A stretch of DNA of 9,184 nucleotides from CAYXRK01 sp964467615 (GTDB taxonomy: Bacteria; Hydrogenedentota; Hydrogenedentia; Hydrogenedentales; GCA-2746185): assembly GCA_964467615.1 (NCBI GenBank), contig CAYXRK010000192.1:1-9184 (forward strand). The letters are read 5' to 3'. The position numbers and the translations under genes are program-made. Every line of letters begins with the position of its first letter. Within the stretch, counting starts at the first letter, position 1. The notes beneath the pieces were generated by a model, which was not told the origin of the DNA, ran no database searches, and saw nothing but the letters and a program-made list of their open reading frames with translations. Shown piece by piece: positions 1 through 7,271 of the stretch.

Positions 1-1
1 T

Positions 2-826
2 ACCGCCGCCAAGGTTGAAAAAAACGTCATCGCAACCGGTGCTGGGGTTACCCGGAAATCCACCCGAGAGCCAGTTGTCCGGATCCGTGAAAATGCCGCC
101 CTCGGGATTGATCCAATTAAAGTCGCATGACGCGTCACCAATGGTGAGGGACCATGTTGTGAACAATCTCGAAGTTTCACCGTCGGTGAAATTTGCAATT
201 GCATCGGCGACCTCTGACAAAGTCACATTATAAGTGCCGACCGGCAATGTCAAATTCAACTCGAAATCAAAAGTTTGCGATGGCAGGCAGTCTGTATTGC
301 AACTAAAAGATCGCGTTTGGAAAGGGAAACTGCCGTCTGTACTACCTAGACCGATACTGTGACTAGCATTTCCGTTGATGGAGTTAGTCACGAAATCACC
401 AGTTCCTTTATAATGAAATGGGACAGGCGCCCCCGACACCACGAATTGAAATTGGAGCAAGACGTTTGAGACTCCACGTCCTCCAACAGTAAAGCCATTG
501 CATATTTGGGTCGCAGCTTGTTGATCAAACGTAGACGTGCCAGAAGCAGTTATGGACGATCCGTCAATTGCCACATTAAGTTTAATGTTTGTATTTGTTG
601 TCGCAGTGCCACCAGTGCCCGTGGCCACGAGTGGGGGGTCAGGGGCAAATGTACCCGTAAAATTCTCGGGGATAAAGTCTGAATCACTGTCCGCGTTCAG
701 GCAAGTAGAGGCAGATGCACCCGCTTGCACGCTAGAAGAAGTTAGCGCCACCTCCGCGCTCGACTCAACACAAAATAACGCCACGAAAGACAAGAAAAAA
801 ATACACAGGCACGCTTTAGATGACAT
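2..826 (-). CDS. Secreted protein of unknown function, N-terminal part (runs off left edge)
   Basis: Reading the minus strand from an ATG at 826-824 gives 275 codons without a stop to the window edge, so the gene is partial at its C-terminus. A strong Shine-Dalgarno GGAG (plus-strand 835-838) lies 8 nt upstream of the start. Residues 1-24 look like a Sec signal peptide: a lysine at position 4, a hydrophobic core (ACLCIFFLSFVALFC) and likely cleavage after SSA at 22-24. The mature part is rich in Ser, Thr, Gly and Asn, as in extracellular beta-sandwich proteins, with cysteines near 42, 109, 176, 180, 234 and 265 that could form disulfides. From about residue 236 comes a segment of the form W-x4-GG-x-F-x-D-x2-NW-x-(n)-P, resembling the units that open passenger/beta-helix regions of large secreted proteins in PVC-type bacteria. 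The codons are visibly AT-richer than in the central genes. I do not recognise the family; an exported or surface-anchored role is inferred. Confidence 0.8.
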   Translation of the reverse strand, partial: MSSKACLCIFFLSFVALFCVESSAEVALTSSSVQAGASASTCLNADSDSDFIPENFTGTFAPDPPLVATGTGGTATTNTNIKLNVAIDGSSITASGTSTFDQQAATQICNGFTVGGRGVSNVLLQFQFVVSGAPVPFHYKGTGDFVTNSINGNASHSIGLGSTDGSFPFQTRSFSCNTDCLPSQTFDFELNLTLPVGTYNVTLSEVADAIANFTDGETSRLFTTWSLTIGDASCDFNWINPEGGIFTDPDNWLSGGFPGNPSTGCDDVFFNLGGG

Positions 827-1074
827 ACCCCTTACTCCCCGTTAGGCGTTCCTGGTCTCTCGCATATCTGGCAACGATCGGGCCCCTGACAAGACCCACA
901 AGTCCAGGCCACCCTACGCGCTTCCAGGGCAACTATCAACCAACCAAGCGGACCTGGAAAATCGGGGCGATAAAACAAAATGGGTGGATGTCCCGAAAGG
1001 CCCCAGCAATCGGCCGTGAACATTTGCGAGTGTAGCGACTCACACTGCTTGGAACTTTTTCGCTACGTTCTTTC

Positions 1075-1159
1075 GCCCCGATGGGGCTTGATGTAGAGTG
1101 GGGACGAAGCAATCTTGGCGCTCACGCGCCAAGCTACAATGCTGTCGCCGCTCCGCGGC
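1075..1159. repeat. Cluster of three perfect hairpins (REP-like)
   Basis: Three perfect palindromes follow one another: GCCCC/GGGGC with a 3-nt loop (1075-1087), an 8-bp stem CTTGGCGC/GCGCCAAG with loop TCAC (1114-1133), and GCCGC/GCGGC with loop TCC (1147-1159). None is followed by a T-run, so they do not look like intrinsic terminators. Serial palindromes in an intergenic gap resemble REP/BIME-type interspersed repeats, but dispersal in the genome cannot be shown from one window. They lie inside the 5' extension of the epimerase reading frame (from 1081), which argues that the extension is not translated. Confidence 0.6.
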
Positions 1160-1196
1160 TTTGGCTGCGAGGAATGCGCCACAAATTCCGAGTCAC

Positions 1197-1202
1197 TATA
1201 CT
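1197..1202 (+). promoter_or_regulatory. Possible -10 element of the epimerase gene
   Basis: TATACT matches the sigma70 -10 consensus at five of six positions and sits 40 nt before the chosen ATG, which would give a leader of about 34 nt. No recognisable -35 hexamer lies 16-18 nt upstream. The element is flanked by GAGT/ACTC, a short dyad. It is a weak prediction based only on position and consensus. Confidence 0.25.
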
Positions 1203-1242
1203 CGCATCTTTAATTGCTCGTCTCGGCCCAGGGGAATCGTCG

Positions 1243-2055
1243 ATGAAATTTGGGATTTGCAGCGAGATTTTCAACGAGTGGAAGGACATCGAGCGGACGA
1301 TTCATTACGTCAAGCAGGCGGGATATGACGGGCTTGAGGTAGCGCCGTTTACGCTTGCGCCGCGGGTGACGGAGATTTCGGCGTCAACGCGGGGGAATAT
1401 CGTCAGGTGGGCGGGCGCGGCCGAGTTGGATATTCTGGGTATCCATTGGGTGTTGGTCGGGCCGGACGATGTCTACATCAATCACGCGGAGCGGGCGGTG
1501 CGCGAGCGGACGATCCAATATTTGATCGACCTCGTGCGGTTCTGCGGGGACATCGGCGGCAAGATGATGATCTTCGGATCGCCGAAGCAGCGGAACGTGG
1601 TGGAAGGGCTGCCGTATGACCAGGCATTCGATTACACGGCGGAGGCGTTCGAGCGGGTGATGCCGGCGTGCGAGGAGCACGGCGTCACGATTTGCATGGA
1701 GCCGCTGAGCCCGAAGGAGACGAATTTTTGCGCGTCGGCGGCGGAGACGGTGCGGCTGATTGACCGCGTTGCGCATCCGAATTTTCGGCTGTTGCTCGAT
1801 ACGAAGGCGATGACGGAGGAGAAGGAAGACCGACCGGCGCTCATCCGGAAGTACGCGAAGTACCTGGCGCATTACCACGCGAATGACGCGAACCTCGAGG
1901 GGCCGGGGTTTGGGGAAGTGGATTTTTGGCCGATCTTTCAGGCGCTAAAGGACATTGGATATACCGATTATGTGTCGGTCGAGGTGTTTGTGTTCGATCC
2001 GGGGCCTGAGGCGATTGCGACGAAGAGTCTGAGGTATATGAAGCAATTTGTCTGA
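1243..2055 (+). CDS. Sugar phosphate isomerase/epimerase, TIM barrel (AP endonuclease family 2 fold)
   Basis: The 270-residue product has the size and motif order of xylose-isomerase-like TIM barrels (Pfam AP_endonuc_2). It most resembles ketose 3-epimerases of the D-tagatose/D-psicose type, cytosolic enzymes that interconvert ketoses with a divalent metal. The metal-binding set is visible as E153 (CMEP), D186 (LLLD), H212 (HYHAND) and E247 (VSVE), almost the same numbering as the E152/D185/H211/E246 known in Pseudomonas cichorii tagatose 3-epimerase. E159 matches a further active-site Glu. The position of substrate-binding His188 appears to be Ala189 (DTKAM), so the substrate probably differs. 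An in-frame ATG exists at 1081, but the extension runs through hairpin repeats and does not resemble the family. ATG 1243 is preceded by AGGGGA at a good distance, and MKFGICS is a normal beta-1 start. The gene seems monocistronic. Inosose isomerase-like or other sugar substrates are equally possible. Confidence 0.85.
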   Translation: MKFGICSEIFNEWKDIERTIHYVKQAGYDGLEVAPFTLAPRVTEISASTRGNIVRWAGAAELDILGIHWVLVGPDDVYINHAERAVRERTIQYLIDLVRFCGDIGGKMMIFGSPKQRNVVEGLPYDQAFDYTAEAFERVMPACEEHGVTICMEPLSPKETNFCASAAETVRLIDRVAHPNFRLLLDTKAMTEEKEDRPALIRKYAKYLAHYHANDANLEGPGFGEVDFWPIFQALKDIGYTDYVSVEVFVFDPGPEAIATKSLRYMKQFV

Positions 2056-2059
2056 GAGC

Positions 2060-2080
2060 GTTCAAAGTTCAAGGTTCAAG
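2060..2080. repeat. 7-bp tandem repeat, three copies
   Basis: GTTCAAA, GTTCAAG and GTTCAAG follow head to tail, then a partial fourth copy GTT. The array starts five bases after the epimerase stop codon. Confidence 0.75.
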
Positions 2081-2091
2081 GTTGTATCTGG

Positions 2092-2136
2092 CGGGGACCT
2101 ATGGGACGCATGGGACTGATGGGACGTATGGATTGG
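2092..2136. repeat. 9-bp tandem repeat with ATGGGAC core
   Basis: Three consecutive 9-bp units share ATGGGAC followed by two variable bases (2101-2127). Degenerate copies flank them (CGGGGACCT at 2092-2100 and ATGGATTGG at 2128-2136). A 9-bp period equals three codons, but the array lies in a gap with no gene in any frame that I would trust. Confidence 0.75.
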
Positions 2137-2255
2137 CGTGGCGCCGTTGGATGGCTTCATGAAGTGATGCCGTAGCGTCGGCGCGCGAGGGTGAGGCCGA
2201 TGAAGTAGGGTGCTGCGATTTGTTCGGTTGGCTTGGTTATTGTCGGCGGCACGAA

Positions 2256-2283
2256 TGGAAACCTGGCACTGACCTGTTAGAAT
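2256..2283 (+). promoter_or_regulatory. Candidate sigma70-type promoter of the radical SAM gene
   Basis: TAGAAT (2278-2283) matches the -10 consensus at five of six positions. TGGAAA (2256-2261) matches the -35 consensus at four of six, with a 16-nt spacer. Transcription would start near 2290, leaving a leader of about 32 nt before ATG 2322, which contains GGGG (2309-2312) as a moderate ribosome binding site. Confidence 0.35.
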
Positions 2284-2321
2284 GGGCGTCAAAGCATCAC
2301 AGTCCCTTGGGGTAACGAACC

Positions 2322-4442
2322 ATGTCCGCGCGAAAGTTTCGGATCGTGTACATATTGCCGTCGCGGTACGACGACGAGGGTTACGTGCATCGGTACGTGT
2401 GGGGCGTGTTGCCGTCGAACACGCTAACGTGCCTGCGCAGCCTGACGCTTGACGTTGCGAAGCGGGGCACGCTCGGGGAGGACGTCGAGGTGTCCGTCGA
2501 GGTGTTCGACGATCAGGTGCATCGCATTCGCCCGGAACGGATTGTCGCGGCGGCGCGGCGCGATGGCGTGAAGTTGCTCATCGGGATGGTGGGCGTGCAG
2601 TCGAACCAGTTTCCCCGCGCGGGGGACATTGCGTTGGCGTTTCGTGAACACAATGTTCCGGTGATGCTCGGGGGGTTTCACGTAAGCGGCGTGATGGCGA
2701 TGTTCAACGAGCCGGATCGCGACATGCGGCGGCTGATGGAGCGGGGCGTGACGATGGTCTCGGGCGAAGTGGAAGCGCCGGGGACGCTTGACGGGATATT
2801 GCGCGATGCGCTGAACGATTCGCTCAAGCCGATTTACCGCGTAACCGAGACGCCGTCGATCTTGGAGGCCGCGGTGCCCGCGCCGGCGCCGGCGTATCTG
2901 AAGCGGTTTCTCGGGCGGATGGGCACCATCGACACGAGCCGGGGGTGTCCATTCAATTGTTCGTTCTGCACGATCATTAACGTGCAGGGCCGGAAGATGC
3001 GGCATCGTTCGGCGGAGTGCATGCTCGAGACGATCCGCGAACACTACGCGCACGGAATCATTTATTACTTTTTCACTGACGATAATTTTTCGCGGAGCCC
3101 GGTGTGGCCGGAATTGTTCGAGGGGTTGAAGCAACTCCGCGCGGAAGGGATCGATGTCCAGTTCATGATGCAGGTGGACACGCAAGCATGGCGGATCAAG
3201 GGGTTCATCGAAGGCGCGAAGGAGGCGGGCTGCGTTTGCGTGTTCATCGGGATGGAGACGATCAACGAGAAGAACCTCATCGACGCGGACAAGCGGCAAA
3301 ACAAAGTCCACCAATACGCGGAGATGGTGGAGTCGTGGCACAAATCGGGGATGTTGGTGCATGTCGGATTCATCATCGGATTTCCTCACGACACAGTGGA
3401 ATCCGTACGCGGCGATTTGGCCATGTTGCGAGACCAGATAAAGGTCGACGAGGCGTCGTTTTTTATGTTGACGCCGTTGCCGGGATCGCGCGACCACCTC
3501 GACATGATCAAGAAGGGCGTTCCTCTGGACGCGGACCTCAATAACTACGACAGCTTTCACGAGACGTTCCGCCATGCGAACATCGAGCCGGGTGATTGGT
3601 ACAAGTTGTATATCGAGGCGTGGGACACGTTTTACGCCAAGGAGCACGTGACGAATGTTCTTTTGCGTTGTCCGACGGAACGCTACTGGCGGATGTTTTG
3701 GTGGGCCGTTTGGAACCGGTACGCGGATCTGAACCGCTCGCACTCGATGATCACGGGGTTTCTTCGCCGCAAGTCTCGCGCTGAGCGGAGGCCGACATTT
3801 CCGGGCGAGACGCGGGCGGCTTTTGCGCGGCGGCGCGTGAAGGACATTGGGCGAGAGACGAGGATCATCGCCAAGATGTTTTTCGAGTATCAGGAGATTT
3901 TCTTCTTGACCTACCGGCGTAACGATCCGGTAGGCGTTGTGTTGGCGGAACTTCGGGACATTTGGTTCGAGACGAAGCAGCGGATCGAGGCGATGGATAT
4001 CTCGACGCAAACAGACCAGGCGGCTGAATGGCTGCGGGCGACGCTTCGGGTCGTTGCGCATCGGTTCGGGGAGTTGAGCGTGAATGCGCTGACTGGGACG
4101 GACCAGGTACGCCGGAGGCTGGAGTCAATCACGGGCGAGGCGCGCGGGTATCTCGCATCGCTGGAGGACCCGACGGAGGAGAATATTCAGCGCGCGAAGG
4201 CGTACATCCGCGACGGTGTGCTTCCGGTTTATGAGGCCCTACTCTTCCGTAATGTTGGGCGTTGCCGCCGGGTGAACGCTTATCGCGAGGAGATGGGCGC
4301 GCGGTACCGGGCCGGCGGCTTGCTAAATTTGGGGTTCTGGGCGAGGGCGCCTCGGGCGATCGCGGACCAGGCAGTGCTCGGCGCGCGCTTCGCGTATACG
4401 TTCCTTTACTCGACGCTATATCGGCGATTGCGTGTCGCGTAG
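2322..4442 (+). CDS. Cobalamin-binding-type radical SAM protein with long C-terminal extension
   Basis: The 706-residue protein has the layout of B12-binding radical SAM enzymes. The N-terminal Rossmann-like domain (about 5-180) includes VMLGGFH at 114-120, the usual end of the cobalamin-binding-like fold. I see no clear DxHxxG lower-ligand motif, so cobalamin would be bound base-off without His, or not at all. The radical SAM core follows at about 195-430 with C209, C213 and C216 in CPFNCSFC (CX3CX2C, the 4Fe-4S/SAM site), then FTDDNF (251-256), FIGMET (308-313) and GFIIGFP (349-355), all family landmarks. Residues about 440-706 form a mostly helical, Arg-rich tail with several aromatic patches and a hydrophobic end, unlike anything I recognise. 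Members of this superfamily methylate or rearrange unactivated carbons in lipids, hopanoids, antibiotics and chlorophyll precursors; the substrate here is unknown. The GT-C membrane gene follows 82 nt downstream on the same strand, which hints at a shared lipid or glycan substrate. ATG 2322 is preceded by GGGG at 9 nt. Confidence 0.85.
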   Translation: MSARKFRIVYILPSRYDDEGYVHRYVWGVLPSNTLTCLRSLTLDVAKRGTLGEDVEVSVEVFDDQVHRIRPERIVAAARRDGVKLLIGMVGVQSNQFPRAGDIALAFREHNVPVMLGGFHVSGVMAMFNEPDRDMRRLMERGVTMVSGEVEAPGTLDGILRDALNDSLKPIYRVTETPSILEAAVPAPAPAYLKRFLGRMGTIDTSRGCPFNCSFCTIINVQGRKMRHRSAECMLETIREHYAHGIIYYFFTDDNFSRSPVWPELFEGLKQLRAEGIDVQFMMQVDTQAWRIKGFIEGAKEAGCVCVFIGMETINEKNLIDADKRQNKVHQYAEMVESWHKSGMLVHVGFIIGFPHDTVESVRGDLAMLRDQIKVDEASFFMLTPLPGSRDHLDMIKKGVPLDADLNNYDSFHETFRHANIEPGDWYKLYIEAWDTFYAKEHVTNVLLRCPTERYWRMFWWAVWNRYADLNRSHSMITGFLRRKSRAERRPTFPGETRAAFARRRVKDIGRETRIIAKMFFEYQEIFFLTYRRNDPVGVVLAELRDIWFETKQRIEAMDISTQTDQAAEWLRATLRVVAHRFGELSVNALTGTDQVRRRLESITGEARGYLASLEDPTEENIQRAKAYIRDGVLPVYEALLFRNVGRCRRVNAYREEMGARYRAGGLLNLGFWARAPRAIADQAVLGARFAYTFLYSTLYRRLRVA

Positions 4443-4524
4443 GGTGTTGACGGGCCGCGATTTGAGACGATTCGTGAACGCTCGGTTTGACGCGGTGGTT
4501 GATTGACGTCTTCGGTTTCGACCC

Positions 4525-7269
4525 ATGTCTCTTATCCGGCGATACTTCTCCCGACTCGCGGAACACCGCGCCGCGCGCGAGGCAAAGACCTCGAAGGCCC
4601 CCGGCGCAGACCGCGAAGGCGACAGCCCTTGGCGCAAGGCGCGCCACGTTGACGCGCTGTTTCTTTTCGTCTTGACGTCGGTGGCGTTTGGCTTGGGGGC
4701 CACGCTTTTCGCGTTGGCGAGCCCTGGGCGAATTTGGCTGTATCAGCCGATTTTCGGGTCGGCGGTGATGGCGGCGGCCGGGCACGGGTTTGTAGAACCG
4801 GTGGTGACGCCGGGCAGTGAACTGGAAAAGTTCCTAAAAGGCGACGTAGAGGCCTTTGACGTCAACACGTTGCCGGAGAACTCGCCGACGCTGGACAGGA
4901 TCCCGCCGACCGCGGCGCAGTCGATCTATCTTTTGTGGTGCGTGTCGGCGGCGTGGAAGGTGTTCGGCGTATCTTGGAGTTCGGTGGCGGCGCTCGCGGG
5001 ATTTCTTTACGCGTTGAATGCGGCGTTTGTCTATGGGTTGTTTCGGTTGATCGCGAGGCCGGTACCCTCGGCGCTGCTGACGTTGTTCTTGGTGCTCTCG
5101 CCGGTACAACTTGGCGAGTTGACCGCGTTGAGGGACTTCTCGAAGGCCCCGTTTATCGCCGGCGGGATCTGGGCCCTTGGGCGGCTGGTCCTGGCGAGGC
5201 CGGCGGCGACGGCACAACTCGGATGGTCGATTGTCCTCGGAAGCATTGTGGGACTTGGGATGGGCTTCCGCCAAGATCTGTTGGTATTTGTTCCGTTTTG
5301 CCTCTTGGTATTGCCGTTCGTTTCGGAAGATTCGTTGACGCATGGGTGGAAGTTGCGGATCGCGCGCACGGCAACGTTTCTCGCGGCGTTTGTCGTGACG
5401 GCGTTTCCGGTGCTGAGCGGGGCGCGAGCCGAGGGAACGAACACGTTTCACGTGATGGCCATGGGGCTGATCAGCCCTTTCGGTGTAGAGGCGGGGTTGA
5501 CCGACGCTTCGTATTCGCCGGGTTACGTGTACAAGGACCCCTGGACAGTGGGCCTTATCCGGAACCACGCATATCGGTCTGCCTTTCGGGATGGTGAGCG
5601 AGTGGGGGACGTCGTCCGTCCTGAGTTGGTCGAGGCAATTTCCTTTCCAGGAAAGAAGTATGACGACGCAAGCGCGTCATTCTACTTTGATTACGTCTTC
5701 ACGTTTCCGTGGGACGTTGCTTTACGAGGGTATGCGGCGGTACTTCGGGTGTTGGATTTCGCGCCGATGTCGCCGCATTCGGACGATCAGGTGGTGACGT
5801 GGGACCTGCCCGATTTCGAGAGGCGATGGATAGAGACACGCTGGAGCCTATTGGGGTTTCTCTACGGGACCGGGAAGTATTTGTTCGCCGCGGCGGTGGT
5901 ATTCGCCGCCGCCATTCGGATCCGTTACGGTCTGGCGCTGGCATTTGTCACGTTGTATTTCGCCGGGATCACGAGTCTTCAGTTCGACACGCGCCATTAT
6001 TTTCATCTTGAGTTCGCCTATTGGTGGATGCTTTTGTTTGTGGCCCATGTGATATGGACTGCCATCAGTCATTTGCGTGAACGCGGGGCGATGGCGATTG
6101 GCGGCGTGACGGGTGCGGCGCGCTGCTTGAGACGAACGGGCGCGGCCATCGCAATTCTCGCGGCGATAGCGGGCCTGCCGCTGGTGTCGGCGTGGGCGGT
6201 CCAAAGCCGTAACGTAAACATACTTTCTCGCCAATGGCACGAGGCGAAGTTGGAAAAGATCGCGGTGAAGCCTGAGCCGCAGCGGTACGGAAGAGTCCTG
6301 ATCCCTGGTTCGCAATTGCTGGACGAGACCCGGGCGAACGAGGCTGAAATGACGTGGGCTGGTCACGCGGAGTACATAGTCCTAGAGTTTGAAGGAAACG
6401 GCGAGGTAGTTCCGCTCGACTTCGAATACGCGAGCGAGCGCTCCCACTACGACTTCACGCATCGTGTAAACGTCCGATTGCCGGAGACGGGCGCCAGGAA
6501 GCGGCTTCGAGTTTTCGCGCCGATGTTGTTTGACCGAGAGTCCGCCCCGGAGGGCATCGCGGCGTGGTTCAAAGGCATTTCATTTCCGGATTGGTACATG
6601 CCGAATTTGGTGAACGTTGCGCGGGTCGCGGACGTTACGCCGTTTCCCTTCATGTTCTATGCGGCGGTGCCTGAGGACCTGGGCGCGTTCCGGCGAGGCC
6701 TGCGTATCACCGGCGAGAACGCGCCGTATTACGTGAGAGAGCGGCGGGCATTTCGAGAGAACTTGCTCGCGAACGGCGGTTTCGAAACGTGGAACACGAA
6801 GGGGGGCGCTCCGGCAGCCGATGGTTTCGGGATGCCTGTCGAGTCAGTTCTTCAACCGGAGACCGCGAAGCGATTCGAGGGACGATACGCGGCGCGGCAG
6901 GTATGGACGGGGAGCGACGGAGGCAATTTCGTGTTGGAGCAATTCCGGATCGAGGCGCCCAACCGAGGGCCCAACGCGAGTTACGAGATGTTCGTGCGCG
7001 CGCTCAACTTATCGAGCAGCAATCTTGCGTTTCACGCCAGCGAGCGGAAATCCGATGCGAGCGGAGAGACGATGATGCGCGACGTGGGGCCGTACTTTAT
7101 GCGCGTGAAACCCACCCGATGGTTCCAGCAGTTTCACGGAACATTCGGCACGGGCCCCGGCGAGTCGTGGACGTTGGTCATTAGCGTCCACTACTACGGC
7201 GAAGAGGGCGGCGCGACGGCGGTGTGGGACGACTTTCGGCTGGTGGAACGGGAAGAGCCAGTGCTGTAG
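4525..7269 (+). CDS. Polytopic GT-C-type membrane protein with C-terminal carbohydrate-binding-like domain
   Basis: The 914-residue protein starts with a basic cytoplasmic stretch (1-42) and a first membrane helix at about 43-66. A roughly 65-residue polar loop rich in Asp and Glu (D108, E109, D112, D124) follows, then several closely packed helices (about 133-300), a second loop (about 300-438) and four more helices (about 440-558). This order (helix, long acidic first loop, helix bundle) is that of GT-C glycosyltransferases such as ArnT and Pmt types, which use polyprenyl-phosphate sugars outside the membrane. Family assignment rests on topology only. Residues 560-914 should lie outside. 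The end, from NGGFE (750-754) to AVWDDFRL (899-906), looks like a CBM4/9-type jelly-roll carbohydrate-binding domain. The start is well bounded: an in-frame TGA lies at 4504-4506 and ATG 4525 is the first start after it, although no clear Shine-Dalgarno is visible. It probably shares a transcript with the radical SAM gene. A non-enzymatic YfhO-like membrane protein is an alternative. Confidence 0.72.
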   Translation: MSLIRRYFSRLAEHRAAREAKTSKAPGADREGDSPWRKARHVDALFLFVLTSVAFGLGATLFALASPGRIWLYQPIFGSAVMAAAGHGFVEPVVTPGSELEKFLKGDVEAFDVNTLPENSPTLDRIPPTAAQSIYLLWCVSAAWKVFGVSWSSVAALAGFLYALNAAFVYGLFRLIARPVPSALLTLFLVLSPVQLGELTALRDFSKAPFIAGGIWALGRLVLARPAATAQLGWSIVLGSIVGLGMGFRQDLLVFVPFCLLVLPFVSEDSLTHGWKLRIARTATFLAAFVVTAFPVLSGARAEGTNTFHVMAMGLISPFGVEAGLTDASYSPGYVYKDPWTVGLIRNHAYRSAFRDGERVGDVVRPELVEAISFPGKKYDDASASFYFDYVFTFPWDVALRGYAAVLRVLDFAPMSPHSDDQVVTWDLPDFERRWIETRWSLLGFLYGTGKYLFAAAVVFAAAIRIRYGLALAFVTLYFAGITSLQFDTRHYFHLEFAYWWMLLFVAHVIWTAISHLRERGAMAIGGVTGAARCLRRTGAAIAILAAIAGLPLVSAWAVQSRNVNILSRQWHEAKLEKIAVKPEPQRYGRVLIPGSQLLDETRANEAEMTWAGHAEYIVLEFEGNGEVVPLDFEYASERSHYDFTHRVNVRLPETGARKRLRVFAPMLFDRESAPEGIAAWFKGISFPDWYMPNLVNVARVADVTPFPFMFYAAVPEDLGAFRRGLRITGENAPYYVRERRAFRENLLANGGFETWNTKGGAPAADGFGMPVESVLQPETAKRFEGRYAARQVWTGSDGGNFVLEQFRIEAPNRGPNASYEMFVRALNLSSSNLAFHASERKSDASGETMMRDVGPYFMRVKPTRWFQQFHGTFGTGPGESWTLVISVHYYGEEGGATAVWDDFRLVEREEPVL

Positions 7270-7271
7270 AT

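Larger units (their letters stand above)
827..1242. other. Divergent intergenic region, 416 bp
   Basis: This stretch separates two divergent genes and I see no convincing gene in it. It holds the GGAG ribosome binding site of the leftward gene (835-838) and a perfect 7-bp inverted repeat TTCCAGG/CCTGGAA (922-928 and 953-959). A second 7-bp inverted repeat, GTAGCGA/TCGCTAC, lies at 1032-1038 and 1060-1066. A cluster of three hairpins follows at 1075-1159, then a possible -10 element before the epimerase. A 63-codon minus-strand ORF (832-1023) with two CxxC pairs is discussed under findings; I do not call it a gene. Confidence 0.6.
2056..2321. other. Intergenic region with tandem repeats
   Basis: This 266-bp gap holds no supportable gene. 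It contains a 7-bp tandem repeat (2060-2080), a 9-bp tandem repeat (2092-2136), a 10-bp palindrome CTTCATGAAG (2155-2164) and a plausible promoter for the radical SAM gene (2256-2283). No hairpin followed by a T-run was seen after the epimerase stop. Confidence 0.6.

Noticed and set aside
15..845. Plus-strand ORFs at 15-233 and 537-845
   Set aside because: They are shadows of the minus-strand secreted-protein frame, which is open over the whole stretch and has a signal peptide and ribosome binding site.
863..892. Possible minus-strand promoter TTGTCA / GATATG for the secreted-protein gene
   Set aside because: The -35 is good (five of six) but the -10 matches only three of six with an 18-nt spacer; too weak to annotate.
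1081..1242. 54-codon N-terminal extension of the epimerase
   Set aside because: It reads through hairpin repeats, adds sequence unlike the family and has no ribosome binding site, whereas ATG 1243 does.
1384..1878. 164-residue antisense ORF within the epimerase
   Set aside because: Low-complexity Arg/His/Leu composition opposite a gene with intact catalytic residues; a GC-bias artefact.
2424..4061. 545-residue antisense ORF across the radical SAM gene
   Set aside because: It is Arg-, His- and Pro-rich without any domain and mirrors the codon bias of the plus-strand gene, which carries all diagnostic radical SAM motifs.
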